From Ottelia alismoides (taxonomy: Eukaryota; Streptophyta; Magnoliopsida; Alismatales; Hydrocharitaceae): 64,000 nt of DNA. The stretch is taken from the NCBI GenBank assembly GCA_037367405.1, contig JAZKJV010010131.1, positions 310,001 to 374,000 on the forward strand, read 5' to 3'. Of the stretch, positions 21,581-33,245 are shown in pieces (position 1 is the stretch's first letter; the number at the start of each line of letters is the position of its first letter). The notes beneath the pieces are model-generated. The model saw nothing but the letters and a program-made list of their open reading frames with translations. It was not told where the DNA came from and did not search any database. The position numbers and the translations under genes were made by a program.

Positions 21581-21715
21581 GCGCAAGCAAATATATTTCA
21601 CTAATGATTAGGAATGCATTTCTCCCAATATAGCCCAGTAACTTATTCTTGCGCAAGCAAATATATTTCACTAATGATTAGGAATGCATTTCTCCCAATA
21701 TAGCCCAGTAACTTA
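21581..21715. repeat. 70-bp exact tandem duplication
   Basis: Two copies starting GCGCAAGCAA at 21581 and 21651. They are identical over at least 65 bp, without any substitution. Confidence 0.95.
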
Positions 21716-21839
21716 TATTTTGTTCTTCTCAACTATGCTCAGACTCCGACTCAATCCATAACAAATAACATTAAAACCTCTCAAGACATTAACAAAGGAT
21801 CGTCCATAAGAATAACAGTACGAACCAATGTTATTGAGA

Positions 21840-22030
21840 CCAGACCAGACCATTCAGTTCAACCAGTTGAACCAGTGAACCAAACCTGGACTAGTTCAGT
21901 TAATCGATTTTCATGGTTTGGATCAAATTGACACAATTTTGGTTCAACCACCGGTCTGATTACATACTTCAACCCGATCCAACCATTCGGTAAAGTTTTC
22001 GGTTCGATGTCCGATTCGATTTCAAAAATA
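21840..22030. repeat. AACCAGTT/GGTTCAAC-rich interspersed repeat
   Basis: Dense alternation of GGTTCAACC, AACCAGTTGAACC and GGTTCG motifs on both strands, a pattern seen in decayed non-autonomous DNA transposons of plants. No clear ends or target duplication, so the class is not assigned. Confidence 0.4.
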
Positions 22031-22292
22031 TTGGGTAAAATCATAATGGGGGAAAATGCTCATGAGTGAGGAGGTATTAATGATTTGCAGGGGTATAAAT
22101 GCAATAAATCGCAATAGAAGTAAAATAGAAAGTTGGAGGTCACATGGTTCATCACTGTGCAAATCAATAACGACCGTTGGTTTGAATTGCATTGTTTTTT
22201 CCCTCCGGTAGCTTTGGATTTGTGAGGACCTTATCACTTATGCCTTTCTTAATTTCTTCAATATCATTTATTTCTCTCTCTTTCTTGGAATG

Positions 22293-22414
22293 TCAGTTGT
22301 GCCCGTCTATTCTTACAAAACTCGCATTTGCCCTTTCGTAATATCAGGTATGCTCCTATTTTATCATAACGAAAGGCGGGACTATAAATTTATGAGACGG
22401 TAGGGGCACAACTA
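22293..22414. mobile_element. Decayed foldback related to the 4120 MULE MITE
   Basis: Inverted ends AGTTGTGCCCGTCT and AGACGGTAGGGGCACAACT and internal GCCCTTTCGTAATATCA resemble the TTGTGCCCC/AATATCAG units of the 4120-4392 element, but the arms are strongly eroded. No target duplication found. Confidence 0.45.
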
Positions 22415-23136
22415 TTTCCAAAAAAGAGATCATTACATTAAATATTAAGATGACAAAAGAAATCCAAATAACTACCAGCCTATATTCCAAAGTAGAAAAA
22501 CGTTGAGGTAAGGGGGCAAGTATTTTTTTTAGACTTGAGGGGAGCAATTAAAAAATATTATTTAGTCAATTCATGGAGTACACTTTTATATTTAGAGTGG
22601 AAAAGAATAACATTAACGGCATGTGTGTTTTCGTAGCATATAGAAATCTAACTTGTTTGATTATCATAATTACCCATTATTATTATTATTGCGAGGTTTA
22701 CTGCAAATTAATTTTAAATAGATGTGGGTTAGGAATAATTTTCAAATACCTTTATATGATAAGGTGTCTATAGGTCTCAAGATGTGTATAGTGACGTAGC
22801 TAAACTCAAGCTTTCGGATATTTTAAAAGATCGAGAAGCAATTGACCCAAAATATAATAGAAACAAATGTTTCTATCTCTTGAGATGGATACATTGATTT
22901 CCAAATCATCTAGGATATCTTTTTATTCTAGACCTTACTAAAAATGAGTCGATAGACCCTTGTAAATCAAATAAACTAGGATAGACACCCATGCTTTGCA
23001 CGCGTAAGGAGTCCTGTACACTGTCGGTTATGTACAAAAAACTCACCTTTGAGCACATAATTATATAGAGTCATCTTGGTAAAAAATCCCTAAAAAGGAC
23101 ATATATATATAATATATACTATTTATATGTTTAAAT
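22415..23136. other. Unassigned AT-rich spacer
   Basis: No gene or element ends recognised; a TTA trinucleotide run near 22677. Confidence 0.5.
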
Positions 23137-24392
23137 TTGCCAAAGCCTTATCATTGTAGTGACTTCAACATTCCACTATACCCCAACAAGACATCCTCCC
23201 TTCACCTCACCTCATCACCCAGTCGTAAATTTGTTGTTTGGTCTCAATATTCAAGTTTGGTAGACCTAAAAGACCCTAGTTCTGGTTTCACTTGGATGAA
23301 TGACTTTCAATGTCATTGGGATATGTTGGACCTTATTCTTATTTCCCCATCCCTACTGAGTTATATTCCCCATGACCAAAATCACTACATTGCCTAAAAC
23401 CTTCTTGAACCACAAATCAATGGTCACTAATATTTCTTCCCTCAAACTCGTTAATGCAACTACCAAGATGGAATTTTTTTGGTTTAGCAAGCCATCCTTC
23501 TCTCAACTTGTGCAAAACTCATGGTCCACACCTTTAGTAGATGTAGTCCCTTCCAGATATGGCATTTCAGAGTTAAAAGATTTAAGTATGAGATCATTTT
23601 GTGGAAAACGATATAACATGTCTCATTTTGTCGAATCCTTCGATGAACTCGTGTTCAATATCAAGACCATTGAGGCCACTTGATCCTATAAAATCTAGGT
23701 AACTGATGAACCTTAATAAGGATCTTAATCCATCACCATAAAATGAGTTCCTAGATTGAATCAACACGCAAAATTCCACTACTTAAGTTAGGGTGATATA
23801 AATACCAAACTCTTACATGTTGTCGCTTGCTCAAGGCAAAGTAGAAACCATATCATCACCCTCCATGACTATCTAGGCATGTCACACACTGATTTAGACA
23901 ACATTGTTCAGATAGCTAATTCTTTCTATCAGAAGTTGTACTTCACCCCAGATTATAACTACCTCTAGCACTTTTGTTCTTGATTTTGTGTTGGTCGACA
24001 AAATCAACAACCTAGAAGACCTAATATCTTCGATTACTGAATCGAAAGTATCAAGCAAAATCCAAAGCCTGAAGGCCCATAAAGCACTAGGTCCTGGTGG
24101 ATGTATCCTAGAATTCTTTAAGAAGTATTGATCTGCCCTTGAGAATGATTTCATAGCGACGGTAAGACAGATGTCTGAGCTGTACTTTGACCCAAGAGAA
24201 CCACAATTCAGTAATAACTCCTGTCACAATCATCATTTACAAGGAAGAAGATCCCCGCGTCCTTTTGGTTCTGTTATGGTTCAACGGACTACCAGTTATA
24301 GACCCATCAACAAATCAACTTTCACAAGTAGTCTGCCAAGGTAACATTACCAATTATAGACCCATCAGTCTCTTCAATATACCTCTACAAAG
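23137..24392 (+). pseudogene. L1-type LINE ORF2 remnant
   Basis: Plus-strand pieces in shifting frames reproduce the order of a plant L1 ORF2. First an endonuclease C-terminal segment (SSGFTWMN, then WDMLDLILIS, normally LDRxLxN). Then the linker with FFWFSKPSFSQLV (normally FxFFNxWxxHPxF). Then LGDINTKLLH (normally LGDxNTKFFH) with FYQKL, near 23790-23940. Then the RT entry block KALGPGGCILEFF (normally KAPGPDGF) near 24085, and NYRPISLFNIP near 24349. Many stops and shifts interrupt it, and it ends before the catalytic RT box. Strongly decayed and non-functional. Confidence 0.7.
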
Positions 24393-24447
24393 AACACAAC
24401 ATGAATTCCACCACAATGAAAAAGGCACGGATCAAAAGACTCAGCGA

Positions 24448-24460
24448 GGCTCTTATACCA
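24448..24460 (-). other. Copia-type primer-binding site (tRNA-Met type)
   Basis: Minus-strand TGGTATAAGAGCC, one mismatch to TGGTATCAGAGCC, the usual Copia primer-binding sequence complementary to initiator tRNA-Met. It directly abuts the LTR at 24461. Confidence 0.75.
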
Positions 24461-24660
24461 TGTAGAAAACCAATGAGTGATAATCAATAACTCCATAGAA
24501 TAAAGGGTTTTACATGGAAATCCTACTAAGATGGAAAATAAGGGGGGCGCAATAAACCCTAATTTCTCTTGCAAAAGATTAGGGAATCCATTACTATTAA
24601 TCTTAATTATCAAACAAGGGGAAACACGTACAATAGAAATGGGCAGATTGTCCCTCATCA
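24461..24660 (-). mobile_element. Copia-type LTR fragment, about 200 bp
   Basis: On the minus strand it starts TGATGAGGGACAATC at 24660 and ends TTTTCTACA at 24461, next to the primer-binding site. A short leader continues to about 24393, where it meets the LINE remnant. No coding region remains. The 5' limit rests on the TG dinucleotide alone. Confidence 0.6.
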
Positions 24661-25559
24661 GACTTATTTATCCACTAAATTGACTCATCCTTAACCATAA
24701 TAGAATGACATTATTAGACTTTGATAGTAAATTCTTTCATTCCTTGCATTTTTAGAGCTTATGTTCTCAATATATTTTCTTGTGTTCTTCTATCAGAATC
24801 TGTTTTTATAAGCTTGTGCATATGTATGACTATACTTATATGATTTTATCGTCAATGATATAATCTGAATATGACATTTATTGCAATTTTGAGTATATAA
24901 CTATATGTAACATCCGATTATTGTCAATAACCCATTTTTTGTTGTGACTTTAGAGGGTTATTGTACCTTTTTTTTACTATAGAGAGTTGGAAGGGGATCA
25001 AAGACTAGAAATATTAAAGAGAGAATGTGTGTGAGAGGGAACATGTAATTATTCTTAAATATAGGACGTAGATAACTAAACTAATCTTGAGCCAACTTAC
25101 TTTGGTTCGATTAGTTTATCATATTTCAAACTTGGGTTTACTTTGGCTCAAAAAGATGAAAATATTGCTTAGATTCGGTTCGGCTCGGTCATTATTCGAG
25201 AATGTTCGATTAAGAAATAAATCTAAAGTATACCCATTTTATATACTTTTTTGCAATTATAAAGCGTTGTTTTATAACAAACCCTTAATGAATTGTCTTT
25301 ATATGATTTGATACATTCAATATTGATATTGATAGATGTTTTATATTTAGTAGTTAATGAGTGTTGATCGATCTTTTATAAGTACCATCCACTATGTAGA
25401 TATATATTTTACATACTCATCTTAATCGAACTTTTAAATAATCAAATCTAAACGAACCTATGTTATTCATGAATCTATCATGAAACATGGCAACTGAGAA
25501 TACTTTTACATCCACTACAGTTCAATCCAAATTCAAGGAGAATAATGTAATTTTGCAAA
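24661..25559. other. Unassigned AT-rich spacer
   Basis: No gene. TTCGGTTCGGCTCGG and ATCGAAC motifs between 25080 and 25460 suggest a very eroded relative of the hAT-type element at 26381. Confidence 0.45.
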
Positions 25560-25601
25560 TTACAGTAATTTCGTATTATTGCGAATTGCAAATTACTGTA
25601 A
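25560..25601. repeat. Short hairpin, 12-bp perfect arms
   Basis: TTACAGTAATTT and AAATTACTGTAA separated by 18 bp. Confidence 0.7.
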
Positions 25602-25732
25602 CTTCTTGTAGAAATTTAGGAAGTTCCAGAAATGTTTCCATAAAAACATTTATTACCATAAAAAATTAAAAATAATTTTGGATAAAACCCTCTGACAGGT
25701 CACATAACGCGAGAAAGTAGTTGTTGACGAAG

Positions 25733-26250
25733 TTAGATGGCATGATCATCATTCTCCATCTTTGGCTTCTTGTTGAGATTGAAGTCATGCACTTTCCTCT
25801 TCTTATTCTTGAAGGCTCGTTTGGAGTGCTTCCCCATGTGGCCTTCTAGTTGATGTCTCGTCGAGAATATCATCTCACATGTCGCACCGGTGCTCTCCTT
25901 GGCCACTGAGGACGACGTGATCGCTTTTCTAATTCTCATGCCCTCCAATACTCGAACTCGAACCTTCTTCCTTCGGGATTACTAGGGCTTCCACGGTTCA
26001 CGGGACTTTGAGATCCCAATAGCCATGGTGGAGATACATCAAAACAATAGCTGCTTCTATCATATCCCTCCGGTGTTCATTGGAAGGTGTCGGTGCAGGT
26101 GCCTTCATTGCAGGCTCCAGTAGTTCTCTCTTTGATGACGTTGCCCTTCCCATGCATCCTCATGTGGTCGTAAGTACTGTGTTTGGAATCGAACACCCTC
26201 ATGCAAAGTGGGCACTTTTGTTCCGCTTCCTCTACGCTCAACCGCCGCAT
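25733..26250 (-). pseudogene. C2H2 zinc-finger protein pseudogene
   Basis: Minus strand. An ATG at 26250 opens a 57-codon frame (to TGA at 26077). Residues 13-33 form a perfect C2H2 finger, C-x2-C-x12-H-x3-H (CPLCMRVFDSKHSTYDHMRMH). After a gap with stops, a second frame (25948-25733) carries the His half of another finger (STRHQLEGHMGKH). Its first Cys is displaced by a small frameshift. The tail is basic, KKRK, then DFNLNKKP, reminiscent of the EAR-type DLNxxP repressor motif at the end of plant ZAT-like factors. Looks like a fragment of a host transcription-factor gene or retrocopy; no introns can be judged. Not functional. Confidence 0.7.
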
Positions 26251-26380
26251 CTTATTCTAAGGTGACTGCTGCACTTCCTCGTCTTCTTCTTGCGCTTTTG
26301 CCATCGGTGGAGCATTCTATAAAGGCATCGTCATATAGATGAAGAATTTCTACTATGATAGGAAGGATGGTGGTGGTGGA

Positions 26381-27206
26381 TAGGGGTGTAAACGGACCGA
26401 ACCTGAGCGAACCTATATTTTTTTTAGGTTCGGTTCGTTTATTTAATCGAGCCTAAACTTGTGTTCATGTTCAGTTCGTTTATTTTCGAATCGAATATGA
26501 ATTGAACATCTTTTTAAACGAATCGAACCTAAGCGAATATCGAACTTAAGAATTCTCTAGTAAGAGGGAGTGAAGAAAAGAGAAATGGAAATATATGAGT
26601 GTTTGCAATTACAATAAATATTCATTTAGTTTTTTCTTTATATAACACATCTTCATCTCTTAAAAAAATAGACTAATAAGGATTTGTCTCTTTGAACAAA
26701 TATAATTAAAATATATTTTATATATGTTAAGATGGGGATAAGGAATAAGAATAATGTGGAGATATCCGGTAAGTAATGTTTATACTTGTTCTGTTGATTT
26801 GAAGATAAAGAAGGGAAAAGTACTAGACACATAGATGATGGATGTTGTAACCACAATGTGACTATTTATTTTTGGATAGTTTTTACTGAGATAAAACCTA
26901 TTTATCACGTAAATATTCAGTTATCTCTAGACAAATGTCACTTATCCTTAGACAAAATCCACTTATCTTAAAATAAGGTCCACTTCTACTAATAATGATT
27001 TGTAAATATGTATATGTGTATGTTTATCGAGCTTTTAACGAATCGAATCCGAGCGAACCTGTGATTTTTAGGTTCGGTTTGTTTACTTAATCGAACCTAA
27101 ACTTGTGCTCAGATCGGTTCGTTTATTTACGAACCGAATCTGAATCGAACTTTTAGCGAGCCGAACCTGAGCGAATATCGAACTTGAGAATTTTCTGACA
27201 CCCCTA
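26381..27206. mobile_element. Non-autonomous hAT-type element, 826 bp
   Basis: Ends TAGGGGTGT and ACACCCCTA, flanked by a perfect 8-bp duplication GTGGTGGA (26373-26380 and 27207-27214), the hAT target-site length. Two GAACC/GGTTCG-rich modules (about 26390-26560 and 27020-27190) resemble each other in direct orientation, each ending CGAATATCGAACTT. The middle is AT-rich. No transposase. Confidence 0.85.
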
Positions 27207-27932
27207 GTGGTGGAAAGGGAGTAGTATGTATTTATGGGGATGGTATTGGAACGCATATATCTATATGGGGTTTAGATTGTGAGGAAATGGCAATCTCCTA
27301 TTAGTAATAGAATTGGCATTCTTAGTCACGATAGTCTGTTTGGTTTGCAGGCTCTCTTTCTTTGGTGGGGAAAAAGCGCAATCAATCAATATTATGGGTT
27401 GTAATCAAATCCAAGAACATCCGGCCTATTTTTGTCATCTAGGTTCTAACTCTGCTCCATCTCTCTCTCCTGTTGACGTTAGAACTCCAAATCTTTTTTA
27501 TTTTGATCCCCCTTGTTATTGTTTTTAATTTAAAAATAATAACATTAGATTTTACCCACTGAACGAACAATTTACTTTATTTATGTCACATAAGTATCAA
27601 TATTTCCAAACTACTCAAAATAAATTCCTCACTAAATATATTACTACTAGATACATATTTCTTTAGCAGATCATGTCTAATCAGAGTCGAGAAATATATT
27701 TCCCTACTCATCGGTTTTAATTTCACATTTTTTGGAAAATCAAACTTCCATAGCGGATGTCCCTTTATTCACGTATCAGATTATCAAACGCATGCATAAG
27801 CATACACACATTCCATGCATCACTAAATTGAAACATTTTAACTAACCAAACAAAGTCTTCGTTGTGTAACAAAATGGAATCTTGATGAATAACAAACTAT
27901 GCACACACTAAAACATTTCTTCGGTGCATGTA
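27207..27932. other. Unassigned AT-rich spacer
   Basis: No gene or element ends seen. The open frame near 27313 differs in length between units because of a 2-bp change in a CT run. Confidence 0.5.
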
Positions 27933-28340
27933 TGACGAATCTTCATTTCATCACCTTTATTCTTTCATTTTGACTTTTAAACCTTAGCTAAATGCATGTA
28001 AACAACATTATTTTGTATTAATTAACATCCACTATTTATTTTATAAATACTGTATAAAATACTATAATTAATGGTCAAATAAAAGAATAAAGGATAAAAT
28101 GGAATACCAAAGGTATTGATTGGACTAAAATTTCGAGACCAAGTTAAGAATTGACTTGGTTAACAAGGAATAAAGTAGGAGGAGATAGGGGTCAAAAATA
28201 CAATAAAAACCTTCATTTTTATTCTTCAATAATTTATTTTTGGGACCTATTTTTTTATTATTTATACATCAAATCAATAAACTTAATATATGAAAGCTGT
28301 AGATAAAAATATAGAAAAATAAAAAATTAATTTCACATAA
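27933..28340 (+). mobile_element. Second, diverged copy of the Tat/Athila-like LTR start
   Basis: 408 bp starting TGACGAATCTTCATTTC align along their length with the LTR start at 30067 (TGATGAATCCTCATTTC), including TTTATTCTTT, AATAAAAGAATAAAG and TTTGGGACCTATTTT. Identity is roughly 70-75 percent by eye. The homology ends exactly where a CACTA terminus begins. It may be the start of an old 3' LTR or an independent insertion. Confidence 0.6.
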
Positions 28341-28560
28341 CACTACAAGAAATTGCGGCTTTTGCGTTCACACTATAGCTACTACGTGTGATGGAAATTT
28401 AGTCGCAACAACTATAACCATTATATTGGGACTGCAATACCACTACACTGTAGTTGCCAACTTCAGGAGCTGCTTTTACGACTACATGTGGTCGCTAACT
28501 ATGGTAGTTAACTGTTGTGACCATATTGTAGTTGTAAAGTAGTAACAGAGTTCAACAAAA
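28341..28560 (+). mobile_element. CACTA (En/Spm) transposon terminus with subterminal repeats
   Basis: Begins CACTACAAGAAATTGCGGC, the canonical plant CACTA terminal inverted repeat. It is followed by about 200 bp of short repeated motifs of the type GACTACATGTGGTCGC, GTAGTTAACTGTTG and ATTGTAGTTGTAAAG in both orientations, as in CACTA subterminal regions that bind transposase. No opposite terminus (CTTGTAGTG) was found in the unit, so the element is truncated or its end has decayed. The sequence up to 30066 may belong to it. Confidence 0.8.
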
Positions 28561-28669
28561 TTTTTCGGTCCGCCAACCGATTGGAGCCATAAAATTTTCC
28601 CCTCCCAAAGCCCTAAAGCTTTCTCCTCCCTCCTGTTCCCCCTCCTAACATGCCTCTACCTCGATCCTT

Positions 28670-29170
28670 GCCTCCCCTCTCCACCACCTCCTCCACTTGT
28701 TAGCTATCGCCTCCCCTTTCCACCATCTCCTCCACCTCTCCTCCATCGCCTCCACCTTGCGGTCGTCGCTTCCCCTCTCCACCACCTCCTCCACCTATCG
28801 ATCGTCGCCTCTCCCCACCTCCTCCGCCTCTCAGCCACCACCTCCCTTCTCCACCACCTTCTCTGCCTATCAGTCATCACCTCCCCTCTCCACCACCTCC
28901 TCTACATCTCAACTGCCGCCTCTGCCTTGCGCTCGCTACCTCCCCTCTCTACTACCTCCTTCGCCTCTTGGTCATCACCTCCCCTCTCCACTACCTCCTC
29001 CACCTCTCAACTGCCATCTCCGCCTTGTGGTTGCCACCTCCCCTCTCCACCTCCTCATCCGCCTCTCGGCCACTACCTCCCCTCTCCACCACCTCCTCCA
29101 CCTCTTAGTTGCTGCCTTCGCCCCTCAGTCGCCACCTCCGCTTCTTGGTCGCTTCTTCCCCTCTCTAAGG
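28670..29170 (+). repeat. CT-rich minisatellite
   Basis: At least ten imperfect repeats of a module of about 39 bp (CACCTCCCCTCTCCACCACC then TCCTCCACCTCTC plus a variable tail), interspersed with shorter modules of about 20 bp. It lies inside the presumed CACTA interior. The long Pro/Ser-rich reading frames across it follow from the repeat. Confidence 0.85.
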
Positions 29171-30066
29171 GGTTCTCCTCTATAGATCTAAAGTCATCTC
29201 TATGTATATATATGCAGATGATGCTAATTTGATATAATTTAGATGCGATGTGGTCATGACATTTATGCATTGGGATTGTAGATTTGCACAATCAGGACAT
29301 TCATGAGATTAATTTGCTTTGAGATTATGGGTTTTTACTATTGAAATGGTGTTTTTATTGAGTAATCTTTATAGGCATTTCAGTAAGGGTTGGAATGTGT
29401 TTGGAAGTAGGAACTTAGTGATGGAGACATCAAACATTATGGATGACACAAGTAATCGCTTATTGGAAAAAAATTGAGTGTGCCCAATTTAGTGATCCTG
29501 GTTGAAAAGAACAACCTAATGAGAAAAAAATGTGAGTGTGAGCAATTATGTGGAAACCCTTCTCAATTGAAGGAAGAAATCACTTGAGAGGATGATCTCG
29601 TGCAGACAAGCAGGAATATTATATTCTGTTCTATTTATTTCTTAGTGAAGAGGTGTGAGATATTTGTAAAATTCAAGGGTTGAATAAATACACATCCTAT
29701 TCTATTTACACAACTAAAAATTTCAGCGCTAGGTCTCTGCACACTAGGAACACACTTAGATCGAAGGTACTTGTACACATTATGAATAAAGCATGGATGT
29801 GAATAACTTTTTCGTAAAAAAATATACAACGAAATATGTGTGTTGGAAATACCCAACATAAAGAAACTGCAAGACTCTGTGTGGATTCGTAGGTGGAGGA
29901 GGGCCTTGAGACTATGAGGGGGTCCTACGTACTGATAAGACCCTGAGAAAGTGGGAGAGGCTGAGAGGGTAGAGGCTGGTTAGGGCCTGGAGACTCGCGA
30001 AGGCTATGATGGTGGCTAGAGGACTGTAGTGTAGGATGATGAGTATGCGTAACACTGGGAGGTGTT
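29171..30066. other. Unassigned sequence between minisatellite and LTR start
   Basis: Probably CACTA interior or an old insertion. No coding frame of note and no inverted CACTA end before the LTR start at 30067. Confidence 0.45.
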
Positions 30067-31264
30067 TGATGAATCCTCATTTCATCACCTTTATTCTTTG
30101 ATTTTGAACTTTACATATTATCTTAATGCACATATATAGCATTAATTTACCAAAAATAAATACTTTATAAGTTGTACAAAATACTATAGAAAATATTGTA
30201 TAAATACTACACTTATTGTCAAAATAAAAGAATAAAGAAACGAAAAGAAGAAATGAGACATCATAGGTATTAAGTGACCCTAGCCCCCGAGACTCACTCA
30301 TTATGATGACTTAGTCGAGGAATAAAGTAGGTGGAGATAGGGTGCCAAATTGTACAGAAAACACAGTCACAAAACCCTACAAAATAGGCTAATAACTACC
30401 TATTTGGGACCTATTTTATTTTTTATTATTTATTCATAAATAAATAAGCTTTGTACATGAAAATTGTATATAAAAATTCAAATTAAGATAAAAAATTGAT
30501 TTCATAGAAAAATAATATACAATGTTCCTTTAATGTTCTAAACAAAAAGCCAAAATCCAAATTTCCTAGACACATATCACCTTAATAAAAACTCAAAATA
30601 CAGTAAAATCACCTTCAACTGTATATAACTTTTAATAAGCTATTTAATGAAGTTGGTTTCACTTAATTTGTAGTCAAGGTGTGAAAGTTAGATTTGAACC
30701 CTTATTGTATAATTTACCTCAATAAAATATTCATTTTCTTTATTTCTTATTATTTTTATATTTTTATAATTTTGTAAATATTATGTATAATATATTTACA
30801 TATTTAAAGTAGAATAAAACCATAAAGAAAACACACAAATAAAACAAGTATTCAAAATACATAGATGAAATATCTATACTTATACCTATATATTATATAC
30901 CTATATTTATTTAAGTGTGCATACATCATAAAAAAGTTCCAAAAAAATAATTATGCATATTTAAATAATTTATAAAATATATAAAATAGTTGTATAAAAT
31001 AATAAAAAAATAAAATAAAAAATAAAATAAAATACATAAAATATAGTTGAATATACCTATATTTGTACTTGTAAAAAGTAACATATAATAAAATATCTCA
31101 AAAAATATAAAAATATGCAATAAATACTACATAAAATTAGTAATATTTTTATGTTTTGATAAAAAATTAATTAAATCATATACTATTTTAAATTTATTTT
31201 ACAAAGCATTTCTGCCTTGGAATGTCTTGGCTGCTCCACGAGGACCAACCAGGTACGAGATTTT

Positions 31265-31281
31265 GTTGACCTAGGGTCAAC
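31265..31281. promoter_or_regulatory. Inverted W-box palindrome in LTR U3 (unit 2)
   Basis: Identical to the 588-604 site, 205 bp upstream of the TATA box at 31486. Confidence 0.55.
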
Positions 31282-31485
31282 TGTACCTTACCCTTCCGAC
31301 TTCTATCAGAAATCATGAGTAAGCCACCTTCGCCAAATTTCCACGCCTCCATCCTTCACCCTTTGACCTCAAGACCTCCACCATCATGTAGCTGACTCAT
31401 CCATGATCTTCGACCATACCCGAATCCTCACCAACCCTCACCCATTATCACACAATCGACCCTCAAAACTCACCAAAAACTTGCC

Positions 31486-31493
31486 TATAAATA
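31486..31493 (+). promoter_or_regulatory. LTR TATA box (unit 2)
   Basis: Same TATAAATA as at 809; the bases around it are unchanged except A to G a few bases downstream. Confidence 0.6.
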
Positions 31494-33184
31494 AATCACC
31501 ATCGCCCTCTTTTGTCGTTTGATCCCTCTGGAGCATTTCTTTGCCTCTCAGCTCATGCATATGATTATGGCTTGGTGACAGGAAGATGGAGATGTCGAAT
31601 TGCTGTGAGGAGGAGGAGTAACGGAGGAGATCCAACCATCATTGGTGCTCTGCCCGGTGGTTCTACTTGTGGCCTTCCCGGCCAGTTGAGCCCATTTTAC
31701 TGATCTCTTAGGTACCCCTAGTTATTAGGTTTTGTCGAAAATATTTTGTTTCATTATTTAATTACTGTATTAATGTAAGATTTAGATCTAAACCTCGCCA
31801 GAGCTACAGAGCTCCGGCCACTCTATTCTCCATCGTTCCACCGTGTTCTGACCTTGTTTCGCCCCGTCAACCACGCCACTATCTTCCCAACGCCTTCTTC
31901 ACCATCCTATACTTCTAGTTCACCTCGATTTCATCTGGATTGAGCTAAAGGTGATCACTCCTCCGCCTTCATTGGAATAACTCCACCCACATCATCCCAC
32001 CTTTAATTTCACCCAATAACAGACCAGATCTCATCATTTTGCCGTGTCACGCTTTTTATCTCACTTGCAGGTCTGGAAGGTGGTGTCTGAACCCTAGTTG
32101 AACTCCTAAAGCTCCTACAAGCGATGAAGGTATCCGAGGTCCCATCGATGGACCCCTGATCTCCTTGAGCCTTCCCTGAGGTGCGGATCGACCCCAACAC
32201 CATTTCTCCCATATTGGCAACTTCAGGGAGTGTAGGAGTTGAGAGATAGAAGTGATCGAAATAGCTCCAGGCCGAGTTCTGCAAGTGTTCATCCAAGAGC
32301 CCTCGGAGCCGTTCGATCTTGAGCTATTCTTTGCGAGGAGCAACAAGCATTGGATCAAGAAAGAGCCAACAGTGTTCGATCTCCTCGTGAGGTCTAATCT
32401 TCGCCATCCACATGAAGGGGTATCACACCTCCAACGCACGACACGAGTATGAGTGGAGCGCACTCAACCGTTGGATCAAGCGCTTAGGGATTAATTTACA
32501 TATCATGTCCCCCGTTTTTTTGTATTTTACATCTAGTCATGTATATTGTATTATTTTAGTTTAAAAACTTTTCGTAAAATTGCAAGTAGACCCATGTCAT
32601 TTTTGCTATTTGCACTTGGGGTCCTATCCAACTCACCTCATGTGCTGTCCCACGTGTGGTGGGCATTTTGCATGGATACCCACGTGATTTGTTGTATTTA
32701 AGATTAGTTCGTAAACTTGCATATGCATTTATAATATTTTTGGAAATTGCAAAAATGATATTGATCTTTATTATAATTACATTTATGCCCTTTATAGGAC
32801 ATTATTTGCTGTGGTTGTTTCTTATTTATTAAAAATAGTATCCGTGCTCCAAAAAATCCACAAAAATAGGGTTAACTTCCTGTCTACACATACTTTCAAG
32901 CAACATTTTTAGCTTTGCAATTTAGGACTTTTTTCTATTTTATAAAAATAAAAAAGAGCACTCAAATTCCTTATTTGTCATATAAAATACCAAAAAATAT
33001 AAAAAATATTTTTAAAAACTCCCAAAAATAGAGTGTGTTTATTATAGTATCTAGTACTCCCAGACCAAAAATCTATAAAAATTTAAAAGGAAAATGATAA
33101 AAAAATTTAAAAACTCCATAATCCTATAAAAATATAAAAACTCTTCTAATAATCCAAAAATATTTGTTCCTATCCTATATTTTC

Positions 33185-33201
33185 ATATATATATATATAT
33201 G

Positions 33202-33240
<39 letters not shown>
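33185..33240. repeat. TA microsatellite (unit 2 allele)
   Basis: Same tract expanded to about 56 bp, the longest of the three units. Confidence 0.9.

Positions 33241-33245
<5 letters not shown>

Larger units (their letters stand above)
1..30677. repeat. Megasatellite unit 1 (~30.7 kb tandem unit)
   Basis: The sequence from base 1 recurs at 30678 and again at 61372, in the same order and orientation, with only sparse substitutions and short-tract indels. Every element described in this unit has a counterpart 30.68-30.71 kb downstream. The offset shifts from 30677 near the start to about 30704 after a TA tract, 30708 after a C tract, and 30690-30696 after a second C tract. The start point is arbitrary because the window opens inside an LTR. 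Confidence 0.97.

Noticed and set aside
28697..29232. Repeat-containing Pro/Ser/Leu-rich protein
   Set aside because: Translation of a CT-rich minisatellite; equally open in another frame, with no start context or conserved domain.
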